NCBI RefSeq assembly: GCF_043876815.1
Contig: NZ_JBAWKA010000001.1
Coordinates: forward strand, 1,237,029 to 1,301,028
Source of the DNA: Gaetbulibacter_A sp043876815
GTDB lineage: Bacteria > Bacteroidota > Bacteroidia > Flavobacteriales > Flavobacteriaceae
Length of the DNA stretch: 64,000 nt
Direction: 5' to 3'
Shown here piece by piece: positions 31,884 to 43,800 of the stretch (positions are counted from its first letter, which is position 1; every line of letters begins with the position of its first letter). Below the pieces are notes generated by a model. That model did not search any database and was not told the DNA's origin. It saw nothing but the letters and a program-made list of their open reading frames with translations. The position numbers and the translations under genes are program-made.

Positions 31884-34385
31884 ATGAAAAAGTTTGCTCT
31901 CTATATTATCTTATGTCTTTTTGGATTGCAGGAACTGCAGGCCCAAAATGATGGGGTTGCACCTTTTTCAATTCCCGTTAGGAATTCATTGCGATTCAAT
32001 AAATATGCAATGAATCCTACATTTAGTTTTGTGCGGGAGCAAAATAAATACCTGACCTTCACGAATAAGCGAGAGTGGGTGCAATTTGATAATCCACCTC
32101 AAACCTATTTATTTAGTTTTTCAGGCCGATTTAGTGAAAATGTTGGAGCAGGTTTAGGTTTATTTCAACAGGATTATGGAGTCTTAACGACTTTTGGAGG
32201 AATCGTTAACTTTGCCTACAACGCAATGTTCGATAGTGAAAATAATTTAACCTTTGGTTTGAATGTTGGGTTTTACTCCAGCAGTATTAACGAAGGTGCT
32301 GTAATTACGAATTTTCCGGATCCTTCATTTAATAATATCCAATCGAATTCTGTTTTAACCATTAACCCAGGTATTAATTATGGAACCGGGTTTATGGATT
32401 TTGGTGTTTCTATCAATAATTTAGTATCATATAATATTTCAGCTTCTGAAATGATTGAAGATAATCCTGAGCAAGGCCTTCAGGCACACATGATGTATAC
32501 AGGCTATTTTAATACACGAGGGTTCTTTGATGAAAGTAAATTTCAAATGCTGGTTCGATCTGAATTTAAAAAAGATCAAACCGTTTTGTCTGGTGTTGCC
32601 ATGGTTTTGGTGCCAAGAGGTATTTGGGCTCAGGCCGGTTATAATACGCTTTATGGCGTTTCCGGCGGATTGGGATTAAACCTAACAAATAATATTGCCA
32701 TTGAGTATAATTATGAAAAGGCCATTGGCGATTTAAATAGCTTCGGAAATTCCCATGAAATTACTTTAGCTTATCGATTTAACAATAATAACCGATACAG
32801 ATATAGTGGTGATGATGAAGAAGAAGCTTTAATTCAACCTAGCAGAAAACCAAAACGACCTGTAAGAAAACCACAGGTTAATAGACCAGTGGATCAACCT
32901 GTTGTGAAACAGCCAAAAGAAGAACCAATAGTGACACCGGTCGAGGAAGAAAAACCAGAGCCTGTTGTAGAAAATACTCAGGAAGAAGATAATGCTGCTG
33001 CCGAAGCAGAAGCTAAGCGTGCTGCTGAAGAGAGGGCTGCTCAGGAAGCAGAAGCTTCAAGACTTAAATCGGAAGCTGAAGCTAAAGCTAAAGCTGAAGC
33101 AGAGGCTAGAGCACGGGCCTTCCGTATTGCTCAAGAAAAGGCGGCTCAGGAAGCCAAAGCTAAAGCCGAGGCTGAAGCGAAAGCACAAGCTGAAGCGCAA
33201 GCAAAACGTATAGCCCAGGAAAAAGCTAAGGCCGAAGCAGAAGCCAAAGTCAAAGCAGAAGCTGAAGCCCAGGCAAAACGTGTTGCCGAGGAAAAAGCGG
33301 CTCAAGAAGCTGCAACTAAAGCCAAGGCTGAAGAAGAAGCTGAAGCACAAGCAAAACTTATAGCTGAGGAAAAAGCTAGGGCTGAAGCTGAAAATGAAGC
33401 GAAACTTGTAGCTGAGGAAAAAGCCCGACAAGACGCTCGAGCCAGACTAAAAATTGAAGCCGATGCTATTATAGCACAACAGGAACTCGAAGCTGTGGAA
33501 ATTCCTGTGGCTAAAGATCAAAAGGCTAAAGTGATTGAAAGTCTTACCGAGTTAACGGTGAATACATCTGTTGAGCAACAAAATCTATTGGATGAATTAA
33601 ATGCCAAAGTAGCTGGTAAGCAAAAAGACTTAGAAGAACTTAAAAGAGAAAATGATTTAAGTGAGCAAGGTATTTACACGGAACCAAAACCATTTAAGAG
33701 TGTGACCGCTGAAAACGCCGCCATTGAATCGCTTAAAAATCAGTTGAATGAGGTGATAAAATCTCAGGATGAGCAAATTGCGAAATTGGAAAATGCTTAT
33801 GAGGACCGAAAGAAGAATTTTAGTAATGATGATGATCCGGTTAATGTATATTATTCCAGAAAACTGAAAGATTTAAGATCACAACAATTCAAAGCCGTAA
33901 GATCACGGGATAACCTGATCGATAAATTAGAGAACATTAAAGAGGCTACGGAGGTTGAGCGTAAACGTCGTATTAAACGTGCTGCTTATGATAACCAGGA
34001 AGACCGATACAAAAAGGACAGGACTGCACTTGAAAATATTAAACGTACGACAGCCTTAAATTCAGCTTCCTTAACAGTAAATGATTTCGATTTTGGAGAA
34101 GAACAAACAACCAATGTCCAAATTGTTAAAGGTGTACAATTTACCGATCCTGGCTTCTATACTGTTTTAGCTGTACATTCAAATGAAGCTAAGCGTGATG
34201 AATTTGTTAAAAAGGCGATTGCATCCGGTTTAAATGAAGTTGATTTCTTCTATGATGTAAATACAAATAAATATTATATTTATTCTAAGAAGTTTAATGA
34301 TGTTAACGCAGCGCTTCGAGCAGTGGATACCAAAACTGATGACCCTTATAATAGTAAAATGACTATTGTAAGTATTGAGAAATAA
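31884..34385 (+). CDS. PorP/SprF-family outer-membrane protein with coiled coil and SPOR-like tail
   Basis: An 833-residue protein. After the signal peptide, residues about 22-305 are a PorP/SprF barrel (NKYAMNPTFSFVREQNKYLTFTNKREWV, GAGLGLFQQDYG, NNIAIEYNYEKAIGDLNSFGNSHEITLAYRF). A Pro-rich linker (KPKRPVRKPQVNRPVDQP) leads to a long Ala/Glu/Lys coiled coil (about 368-535) made of imperfect AEAKAKAEAEA repeats, with further charged helices to about 720. The last 85 residues (VQFTDPGFYTVLAVHSNEAKRDEFVKKAIASGLNEVDFFYD, then YYIYSKKFNDVNAALRAV) look like a SPOR/sporulation-related fold, suggesting peptidoglycan contact. SprF-family proteins support secretion of type-B cargo; the upstream gene is probably that cargo. 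Confidence 0.85.
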   Translation: MKKFALYIILCLFGLQELQAQNDGVAPFSIPVRNSLRFNKYAMNPTFSFVREQNKYLTFTNKREWVQFDNPPQTYLFSFSGRFSENVGAGLGLFQQDYGVLTTFGGIVNFAYNAMFDSENNLTFGLNVGFYSSSINEGAVITNFPDPSFNNIQSNSVLTINPGINYGTGFMDFGVSINNLVSYNISASEMIEDNPEQGLQAHMMYTGYFNTRGFFDESKFQMLVRSEFKKDQTVLSGVAMVLVPRGIWAQAGYNTLYGVSGGLGLNLTNNIAIEYNYEKAIGDLNSFGNSHEITLAYRFNNNNRYRYSGDDEEEALIQPSRKPKRPVRKPQVNRPVDQPVVKQPKEEPIVTPVEEEKPEPVVENTQEEDNAAAEAEAKRAAEERAAQEAEASRLKSEAEAKAKAEAEARARAFRIAQEKAAQEAKAKAEAEAKAQAEAQAKRIAQEKAKAEAEAKVKAEAEAQAKRVAEEKAAQEAATKAKAEEEAEAQAKLIAEEKARAEAENEAKLVAEEKARQDARARLKIEADAIIAQQELEAVEIPVAKDQKAKVIESLTELTVNTSVEQQNLLDELNAKVAGKQKDLEELKRENDLSEQGIYTEPKPFKSVTAENAAIESLKNQLNEVIKSQDEQIAKLENAYEDRKKNFSNDDDPVNVYYSRKLKDLRSQQFKAVRSRDNLIDKLENIKEATEVERKRRIKRAAYDNQEDRYKKDRTALENIKRTTALNSASLTVNDFDFGEEQTTNVQIVKGVQFTDPGFYTVLAVHSNEAKRDEFVKKAIASGLNEVDFFYDVNTNKYYIYSKKFNDVNAALRAVDTKTDDPYNSKMTIVSIEK

Positions 34386-34417
34386 TTACCACCAAAACCA
34401 TTAACCAACCAATTTAG

Positions 34418-34450
34418 ACCTCAGAATGAAAAACATTCTGAGGTTTTTTA
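34418..34450 (+). terminator. Strong terminator after the first T9SS pair
   Basis: Perfect 11-bp stem ACCTCAGAATG/CATTCTGAGGT (34418-34428 with 34434-34444), 5-nt loop, then T7. It isolates the first cargo/partner pair from the giant adhesin. Confidence 0.9.
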
Positions 34451-34815
34451 TTTCATAATTGATTTCCAAACGCGATTTAGAATAAGTTTTTCACCTATAA
34501 AAGGGCATCAATTATTGAAATAATTAATGCTGTTATGTAAAAAAAGAAACTGTTAAATACAGAAAAAGAATACAAAATTTAACAAATTATCGGATGAAAT
34601 ACTTAATAATATCGATGAAAAGCATAATAATCATCAAAAATTATATTTGTTTAAAAATATTTTACGATATTTACTCCGTTTAAATACAAAATATATAGAT
34701 GATCGGTAAAAAACCATCTGTAATGTATTTACGTAGGTTTTATTAAAAAAATTTATTATTTGCTATTAAGTCTTCTTTTTTTACCCAAAGAAAGAGAAGG
34801 TAAAAACTAACCACC
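34451..34815. other. Gene-free AT-rich region upstream of the first giant adhesin
   Basis: About 365 bp with no open frame worth calling. It is very AT-rich and must contain the promoter of the adhesin operon, but I find no exact TTG-N19-TAnnTTTG pair; near matches such as TTATTATTTG (around 34753) have the wrong spacing. Regulation may depend on an activator or another sigma factor. Confidence 0.6.
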
Positions 34816-37800
34816 ATGAACAAAACTACTTATAACAACTCTTTACTTGTTCTATTGTTTCTGTTTCTGTCCTTTGAGGGCTTGGCTCAGACTTATAAAA
34901 CGTTCACAATTCGAGAGAAAATTGACGTAAGAGGAAGTATGCTCGTTGTGGGTAATGCTATTCTAGGTCAAGACAATAACGACTTTAATTTAACGAATCG
35001 GGATAACCAGGATATCAATATGCAATATATTGATATTGACGGTGATCCATCTACTTTTAGTTCCAGTAGTGCCGATATAATTCTACCCAATCAGGAAGAC
35101 GGGAGTGCTACGACTTGTTATCGCGTAGCTTATGCCGGTTTGTATTGGGGAGCAATTCTTCAAAATGGTGATCGAACTAACATTACCAATATCAAATTTA
35201 AACTCCCGGGAGTATCAACTTACAATGATATTGCTGGTGAATTAATTTATGATGCCATAGTTGACCCTATTGTTACAGTTTCCGGTGAACCTGGAAACAC
35301 GCCTTATGCCTGTTATGCCGATGTTACCGATATAGTTTCCGGTTTATCTGATGTTGAAGGAACCTACACGGTTGCTAATGTTACCTCGAGTGAAGGTTTT
35401 AATAATTCTACCGGTTTTGCGGCGGGTTGGACTTTAGTTATTATTTACGAAGATCCTAATTTGCACACTAAATCTTTTAATTTGTTTGACGGGTTTAGTC
35501 ATATTTTTGATGGACATTATGAAGAAGTTCCAGTAAGTGGATTTACAACGCCTCCTGTTGGAAATATCGATTTACAATTTGCTTATGCCGCTTTAGATGG
35601 TGATAGAACAAAACGAGCTACCAAATTAGAGATTAATGGTAAAGAGGTTACAACCGATGAAAGAAGTGCCAATAAGTTTTTTGGTTCTGTAATTGAGAAT
35701 CGTGGTTTCGGTCAAACGCCAAACCCTCCAAGTATTAATTATCCTAGAGTACCTAATAGTCAAAACACTTTAGGTTTTGATACTGGTTTTTTAGAAGTAG
35801 AGGGAGCTGAACCGGAATATATTAAAAACAATGTTAATAACGCCAGTTTTGTGTTACAAGTGGCACAAGGCCAAGCTGACCCCATTTTTGCATATTTTGG
35901 GGCTTTCGCAGTAGATATTATTGCGCCGGATATCGATCTAACAAAAACTGTTTCAGACACATCCGGAAATGACATTGATGGAGAAGGTGTTAATCTAGGA
36001 CAACAACTTTTCTATGATATCACCTATCAAAGTGTGGGTAATGATAATGTTACAAATTTTACGATTAAAGATATTTTACCGGATAATATTGTTTTCGATC
36101 CCAATACAGATATAGATTTAACCAATGCTGGCGGAGCTACATTACAATCCTACGACCCTGTAACACGAACCATTATTTTTAGTATCCCTGATGGCTCAGT
36201 GGAAGTTAATGATCCCAGTTTTGTAATACGACTGGCCATACAGGTGGTTCCCGATTGTTATTCTTTAGCTCAAGCTTGTTCAAATGAAATTTTGAATCAG
36301 GCTTTTGCGACGTATCAGGGAGTCATCAACCCTGCCGTTATTCAAGAGGAAGGTAGTTTTGCCAATACGGAATGTTTGAGTGAACCCGGACCTGCTAATT
36401 TCATTGTTGATATTTCGAATTGTGATTTTCAGAAGAATGAAATTTTGTGTGGTGAAAGTGTGGTTCTTACTGCCGCTGGTGGATATGATAGTTATTCGTG
36501 GTCAACCGATCCTTCCGGATCTCCTGTAATTGCTACAACTCAAACCTATACAGCTACTCAAACCGGGACGTATTACGTTAACAATACAACAAATTCAACG
36601 TGTATTTCTATTAATGAAACCTTTACTGTTAGTCCATACGGAAGTACGACTACTAATCCGGTAATACCTTATGCCGATTTAACACCTGTTTGCCCCAATG
36701 ATGGTAAGGTTTTGCCTTATATTTTTCTTTGTGGTCTTAATGATATTCGTCAAATTCAAACAAATATTAGTGATGCGGTTTCGATTATCTGGGAGAAACT
36801 GGATGAAACCAGTTGTCCGGAAGTTGGTATTGACGATTGTGCTAATGAAAATGATACTTGTACCTGGAATCAGGTAGCTACCGGTCCCGATTATACTGCT
36901 AATGATGCAGGTCAGTTTAGATTGGTTATTAATTATCCAGGTGGATGTTTCAGTATTTTTTATTTTAATGTTTATCAAAACCTTTTAAATCCTACAATTA
37001 GTGGACAGGATATTATTTGTACAACTCCTGGTTCAGTGACTGCGGGAAATGTTCCTTCAGGATATGAATTCAGTTTGGATCCAAATGGACCTTTTCAGGC
37101 CTCTAATACCTTTAATGTTACAACTCCGGGCTATTATACTATTTATTTAAGACAAACAGAAGCTAATTCATTCCCTTGTATTTTTGAAACACCAAGTGTT
37201 TATGTTAGAGACCGTGATTTTAGTGTTACTTCAACAGTTACGCAGCCGGTTTGTTATGGAGATACAGGAAGTATTCAGTTGGCTGTTAATAATGCCCTAC
37301 CACAATATTACTATAGCATTTCTACCGGTGGAACCCAAGTGGATAGTGTTGGACCAATTAATGCCAGCGATTACACCTTTGAATCTTTGAATCCTGGTAC
37401 TTATACCGTTAATGTAAGTACAGATGACGGTTGTGTTTACACGGAAGTTATAGATATTATAGAACCGCCTTTACTAACAGCAACTGCTGCGCTTACACAA
37501 CCACTTACTTGTACAGATGGTGAAATAACGGTGACTCCTAATGGTGGAACACCTCCGTATCAATATTACGTGAATGGAAATGCCATTTCTCAAGATTCAA
37601 ATATTGTCGTGGTTCCAACAGCAGGCACCTATGAAATTACGGTTTTAGATTTTAATAATTGTTCAACCTCAGTTTCACTTACTGTTGATGCTATTTTACC
37701 TCCAGAATTCACTATTTCTCAAACGGATATTTTATGTGCCGATGATCCAAATTCAGGTTCCATTATTATAAACGTAACAAATGCGAATGGGAATACGCTT

Positions 37801-40800
37801 GCATATAGCATTGATAATGGAGTTACCTTTGTGAGCTCGCCGAATTTTACAGGTCTTGCAGTAGGATCTTATGATGTTGTGGTGCAATACACTATAGACG
37901 GTGATTTATGTACAACAGCCCCACAAACTATTACAATTACATCTACAGATCCTATTATAGGAATAGCTACTTTAACAACGCCTTATACCTGTACAACTGA
38001 TGGAATCATTACGGTTTCGGGAGTTTCTGGAGGAACGCCACCATACATGTACAGTATTGATGGCATAAACTTTCAAACCGGAACAACTTTTGGTGGTTTA
38101 ACGGCAGGAACATATACTGTTACAATTCAGGATGCTAATAATTGTTCAACGGCATTGACACCTATCACAATTGATCCATTGGATCCACCAATCGATCTTA
38201 GTTTCAGCAGCGCTCCTTTGAGTTGTACCAATACAACAACTTCAGTAACCCTTTCAACTACAGGAGGTACAAGTCCACTGGAGTATCAAATTATTGCACC
38301 TTCAGGGGCTGTTACGCCGTATCAATCTTCAAATACGTTTTCAGGATTAGGTTCAGGAACATACACCTTTGAAGTTAGAGATGCTAATAACTGTACCTAT
38401 AGTGAATCTTATACCATTACCCCTTTACCCGTAATCGCTGTTACAGGAGAGGTTCTAAGCAATGTTACTTGTGCCGGTGGTGCGAACGGTGGTGTTATTT
38501 TTAGAGTTTCAGGCTCAACAAACTTTACATACTCGGTTAATGGTGGTGCTTCTAACGCTGGAACGACACCAATTAATTTAGCGGGGTTACCTGCAGGAAC
38601 TTATACGATAGATGTTGTTGATTCAGATACCGGGTGCACGGATAGTGCAAGTGTCACTGTTACTGAGCCGGTAAGTGCAATTTCGGTAAATGCCACAGCA
38701 ACAAATATTAATTGTAACAACGACCTTTCAGACATAACCATAAATGCATCCGGCGGAACACCGAATTACGAACACGCGGTGGTAATTGCAGGAGGGGCTT
38801 CTCCAACAAATTCAAATTACACATCAAAAAATGTAATTTCTGTTGATACGAATAACGGTGCTGATTTAAATTGGGATGTTTATGTGCGCGATTTGAACGG
38901 TTGTATAGAGATGACAACAATTACTATTGCTCAAGATGATTTACCTACTGTTACAGCTCCAATAGTTGATAACCAATGTACTGCTAATTCCGGATTTACC
39001 TTTACGGTTTCTGCGACTGGTCAAGCACCTTTATCTTACAGTATAAATGGAGGAGCTTCATATCAGACAAGCCCAACTTTTACGGTAAATTCCCCAGGGA
39101 GTTATACCGTTACTGTAAGAGATGCTAATGGTTGTACTGCAACAAGTTCAACCACTACAGATGTGTTCCCACCGATAACGGTAAGTGCTTCTCTAACAAA
39201 AGATATTTCTTGTAGTTTACCAACAAATGCTATAATTGATATTACAGCTTCAGGGGGTGAAGGCACTTATTCTTATGAAGTGAGTTCTGATGCCGGAATA
39301 ACTTACATGCCGATTGGAGGTAGCACGTATACAACAGCTACTCCAGGAACGTATCAATTTAGAGTTACTGATGGTAACGGATGTTCGCAAGAAACTAGTT
39401 CTGTAGTCGTAGATAATACAACACCTGTTGCTGTAAATGCTTCATCCATCGACCCTACTTGTAATGGTGGTACAGATGGTTCGATCTCATTAGTAGTTAC
39501 CTCTGGTGAAGGGCCTTATTCATATAGTTTTGATGGAGGAACCACCTTTGGAAATTCTAGTGTTATAGGTGGACTACCAGCAGGAACATATAACTATGTT
39601 GTAAGAGACAGTCAAGGTTGTGAGGCTTTAGGAACAGTGAATTTAACTGACCCCGCGCCTTTTAATGTGACTATTCAAGCAAATCCAATACTTTGTGGTT
39701 CCGCACCAACACCGGGTAGTATTGATGTGACAATTAATTCAGGTGGTGTTGCCCCATTTACATATACTTTGTTCGATAATAGCGCTACACAGGTAGAAAC
39801 AAATACAACGACTTCAAATACATATAAGTTTAATAATTTATGGTTTGGCGATTACTATGTTACTATTGTTGATGCTAACGGATGTCAGTTTGTTAGTGTA
39901 GATTATAGAATTGAAACACCTCCATTTCTGGATTTAGATGCAGTTACCGCTGGTGGAACCTGTCCTGATGGTGCTACAGTTGATGTCTCAGTGAATTCAG
40001 GTGGAACCCCGAATTTCATTTATTCAATCTACGGACAGCCCGGAACAGAAACTGCACCAACGTCCGCAACAACGCACCCCTTTACGGGACTAGATCACGG
40101 TGTAACGTATTACTTTAAAGTTGAAGATTCAACGGGATGTTTTTCAATAATCGAGGTAACCACACCCACCTTATCTAATATTGTAATAGACCCGATTTCA
40201 ACAACCAACGTTAATTGTTTCGGAGATACTGATGGTACTGTAACCTTTACGGTTTCTGATTATGAGGGAACCGTTACAACACTGAATTATGAGGTTCGAG
40301 ATGCCTTAACTAATAATCCGGTTAGCCCGGCTATAAACGGAACGTTTACTGGTTTAACAGGAAGTCCTGCAAGTACAACAATTACAGGAATTCCAGCTGG
40401 AACTTACAGATTATTTGTAGAGGAAGCGAATGGCACCTTGTGTACAGCTGCTTCTGACTTCAGAATAACACAACCTGTTCAGTCATTAAATCTTGATTTG
40501 GTAGCAAACGTAAACGCTACCTGTAATGCGGATGCTCAAGTAACAGTAAGAGCCACTGGCGGAACAGGACCTTATTTATATGCTGCCGGGTCACCAGGTT
40601 TCACACCAACTGGTGGAGATTTTGGGTCAAATAATGTATTGAATTTAGATCCAACGATTAGAACGAACTGGGATATTTTGGTTGAAGATGCGAATGGATG
40701 TACAGCAAGAATCAATGTTGATATTGAAACGGATCCAGAACCAACAATCGCACCGATTCCACAACAATGTTTTGATGGTACACCTTTTATGATCACAGTG

Positions 40801-43800
40801 GTTGAGAGTTCAGGAACAACTATTACACCATTAGCTTACAGTATTGGTGGTGCTTTCCAGTCAAGCCCGGATTTTACCATTACTGCAGCTGGAACATATT
40901 CCGTAAGTATTAGAGATGGTAATGGTTGTATTGTTTCAACAAGTTATGTTGTAGAACCACCAATATTATTAGATAGTAATCTGACTCAGGATCTTACTTG
41001 TGCGGTAGATGCTACAATCGATTTAACAGCAAGTGGAGGTACAGGTTTATATAGCTCTTATGAAGTAAGTTCTGATGGAGGTTTGAATTTTACTGTTCTT
41101 GCCGGACCAACATTTACCACTTCAACTGATGGAACTTATATTTTCAGAGTGACCGACTCTCAAGGATGTCAGGCTTTTTCTCAGGAAGTTGTGGTAACAC
41201 CTAATACAATTCCAACATTTACAACATCCACAACCGATATAACGTGTAATGGTGCTTCAGATGGAACTATTGTAATTACAGCGTCCAACGGTATAACACC
41301 CTATATGTATAGTATTGATGGTGGGGCTAATTTTCAAGGTTCCAATATATTCACAAATTTATCAGCAGGAACCTATGATATTGTTGTAAGAGATGATAAG
41401 GATTGTGATTCAGCAACATCTACAGTGACTATTTCAGAGCCAGCTGTTTTAAATGGTTCGGGAAGTTTAACACAAAGCTTTAGTTGTGATGCATCCAATC
41501 AAGCAGCTCCTGCAGTTATAACCATTACAGCTTCAGGTGGTACTATGCCTTACAGTTATAGCATCAATGGTTCAACCTATTTTAGTTCAAATACATTTAA
41601 TATTTATGATGATGGAACGGTTCAAAATATTACAGTTTTTGTAAGAGATGCAAATGGCTGCGAAGTAACTGATACCGTAATCGTAGATCCTCTACCTGTA
41701 TTTACTGGAACATCCGTTGCTGAGGTAACTCCAATTGATTGTAATAGTTCAGGTAGTATTTCAATAAGTGTAACAGGCGGTTCAGGAAACTTCAGTTATC
41801 AAATGTTACCTGATGGAACACCACAAGCTTCAAATATTTTCAGTATAACCGAACCTGGTGATTATTACTTCCAGGTGAACGATCTTGATACAGGATGTAG
41901 TATTGTAACTGATGCCTATACTGTGCCTCCGTTTGATACCATAGAAGTTCAAGCCACACCAACAACCACCATCACCTGTTTTGGTGACACCAATGGAGAA
42001 TTAGAGTTTACGGTTAGTGGATATACAGGTAATTACACGTATGAAGTATTGGATAATACAGGTGCTACTATTTTAGGCCCAACAGCTGGGAACACCTCTA
42101 CAAATCCACTAACGGTAAGTGGTTTATCTGGTGGTAATTACAGCATTAGAGTTACAGAGACTGACAGTCCGTTTTGTGTGGCGACATCCAATGTGATCAT
42201 GATAGCGTCGCCGTCTGAGGCTTTGGTGCTATCGGCGAATGAGACTTCCAATGTAACTTGTGATAATAACGCAGGCACGATAACAGCGACAGCCACAGGC
42301 GGCTGGGGTAGCTATGAGTATGAACTTACAGGTTCAGCTACGGTAGCATACTCATCAAATGGTACTTTTAGAAATTTATCAGCAGGCACCTATACGGTAA
42401 ATGTACGGGATGCTGGAGGCTGTATAGCTTCGCAAACACTGACCTTAGTGATACCACCACCAATTACCGCTATTGTAACAGCCAATACAACGACCTTAAC
42501 GTGTTTTGGTGATACCGATGCTGTGATTACGGTAAGTGGCGAAAGCGGTGGTCAGGGTAGTAATTATAGTTATATCCTGCATCAAACAGCACCAACGGTT
42601 AGCAGTTCAGGTCCACAGGCCTCTGGGGTATTTAGCGGACTAGGCGCAGGGACATATAGGATAGAGGTTATCGATGGTTATAACTGTTCGTATAACTCAC
42701 CGGATATTACCATTACTGAACCTACGGAGATCCAGGCAGATCTGGTAAAATCCAGTACCCCAACCTGTACCACAGATGCGCAGTTAACGCTGAGCGCTAG
42801 TGGTGGCACAGGCCCTTACCAGTACAGTGATGATCCAAATTTTGGAACCGTACTGGGAAGCTTTACAAGTTCAACCACGTTCTCAGTAACACCGGGTACG
42901 TATCAATACTATGTACGCGATGCTATGGGCTGTGTGGCCAATGCCTCGAATGCTATTACGGTAGATCCGTTGCCACCACTGGTGATCAACTTAGACTTAA
43001 GCAATGCCAGAGTGAACTGTGCGGGAGACAGCACAGGCGTTATTGTGGCTGAAGCCGAAGGCGGCTTAGGCAATTATGTATATACCCTACAGGATGGTTC
43101 AGGGAATGCTGTAAGTCCTGTAACCCAGGATAGTCCTGGTGTGTTTACAAATTTACCGGCAGGCACTTATCAGGTAGTTGTAAGCAGTGGTGATTGTTTA
43201 GAGACTAGTGCTCCAATTACTATCACGGAACCGGCCGAGCCATTAACGGTAAGTTATAGCGTTACTAATGCGGCTTGTTTTGGAGACAGTACCGGTATTT
43301 TAGATATCACAGCCTCAGGCGGAACAGGTGTTATAAAATATGCGATATCACCAAGATTAGATCAATTCTTTGACACGTCAAGCTTTGATAATCTTCCTGC
43401 AGGAACATACCAGGCCTTAGTACAGGACGAACTGGGTTGTTATGTGATCTTTGATTTTGAGATCACAGAACCGGCTCCGGTATCTTTAAGTATCGTACCG
43501 AACTCGATAGTACCAGAGGCTTGTACCGGCGATATGAATGGCGCCTTTAGTGTAGAGATCACAGGCGGAACACTGCCCTATAGTGTGAGTCTGGATAATA
43601 TAGATGGTCCGTATACCACAGGAGGTGCTACACAAACGCAGTTTGACTTTACGGGCTTAGCCGGAGGCAACCACATAGTTTATGTGATGGACGCTCAGGG
43701 CTGTTTCTCAGAATGGAACATCGACTTCCCGGCATCGGTACAAATAGAAGCTACGGTAGCTGTGGAATACTGTCGTGATGTTAATGATGCATCAACCAAC

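Noticed and set aside
33057..33431. 124-codon open frame opposite the coiled coil of the PorP/SprF-family gene
   Set aside because: Phe/Ser/Cys-rich low-complexity product, the mirror of AEAKAKAEA repeats; not a plausible protein.
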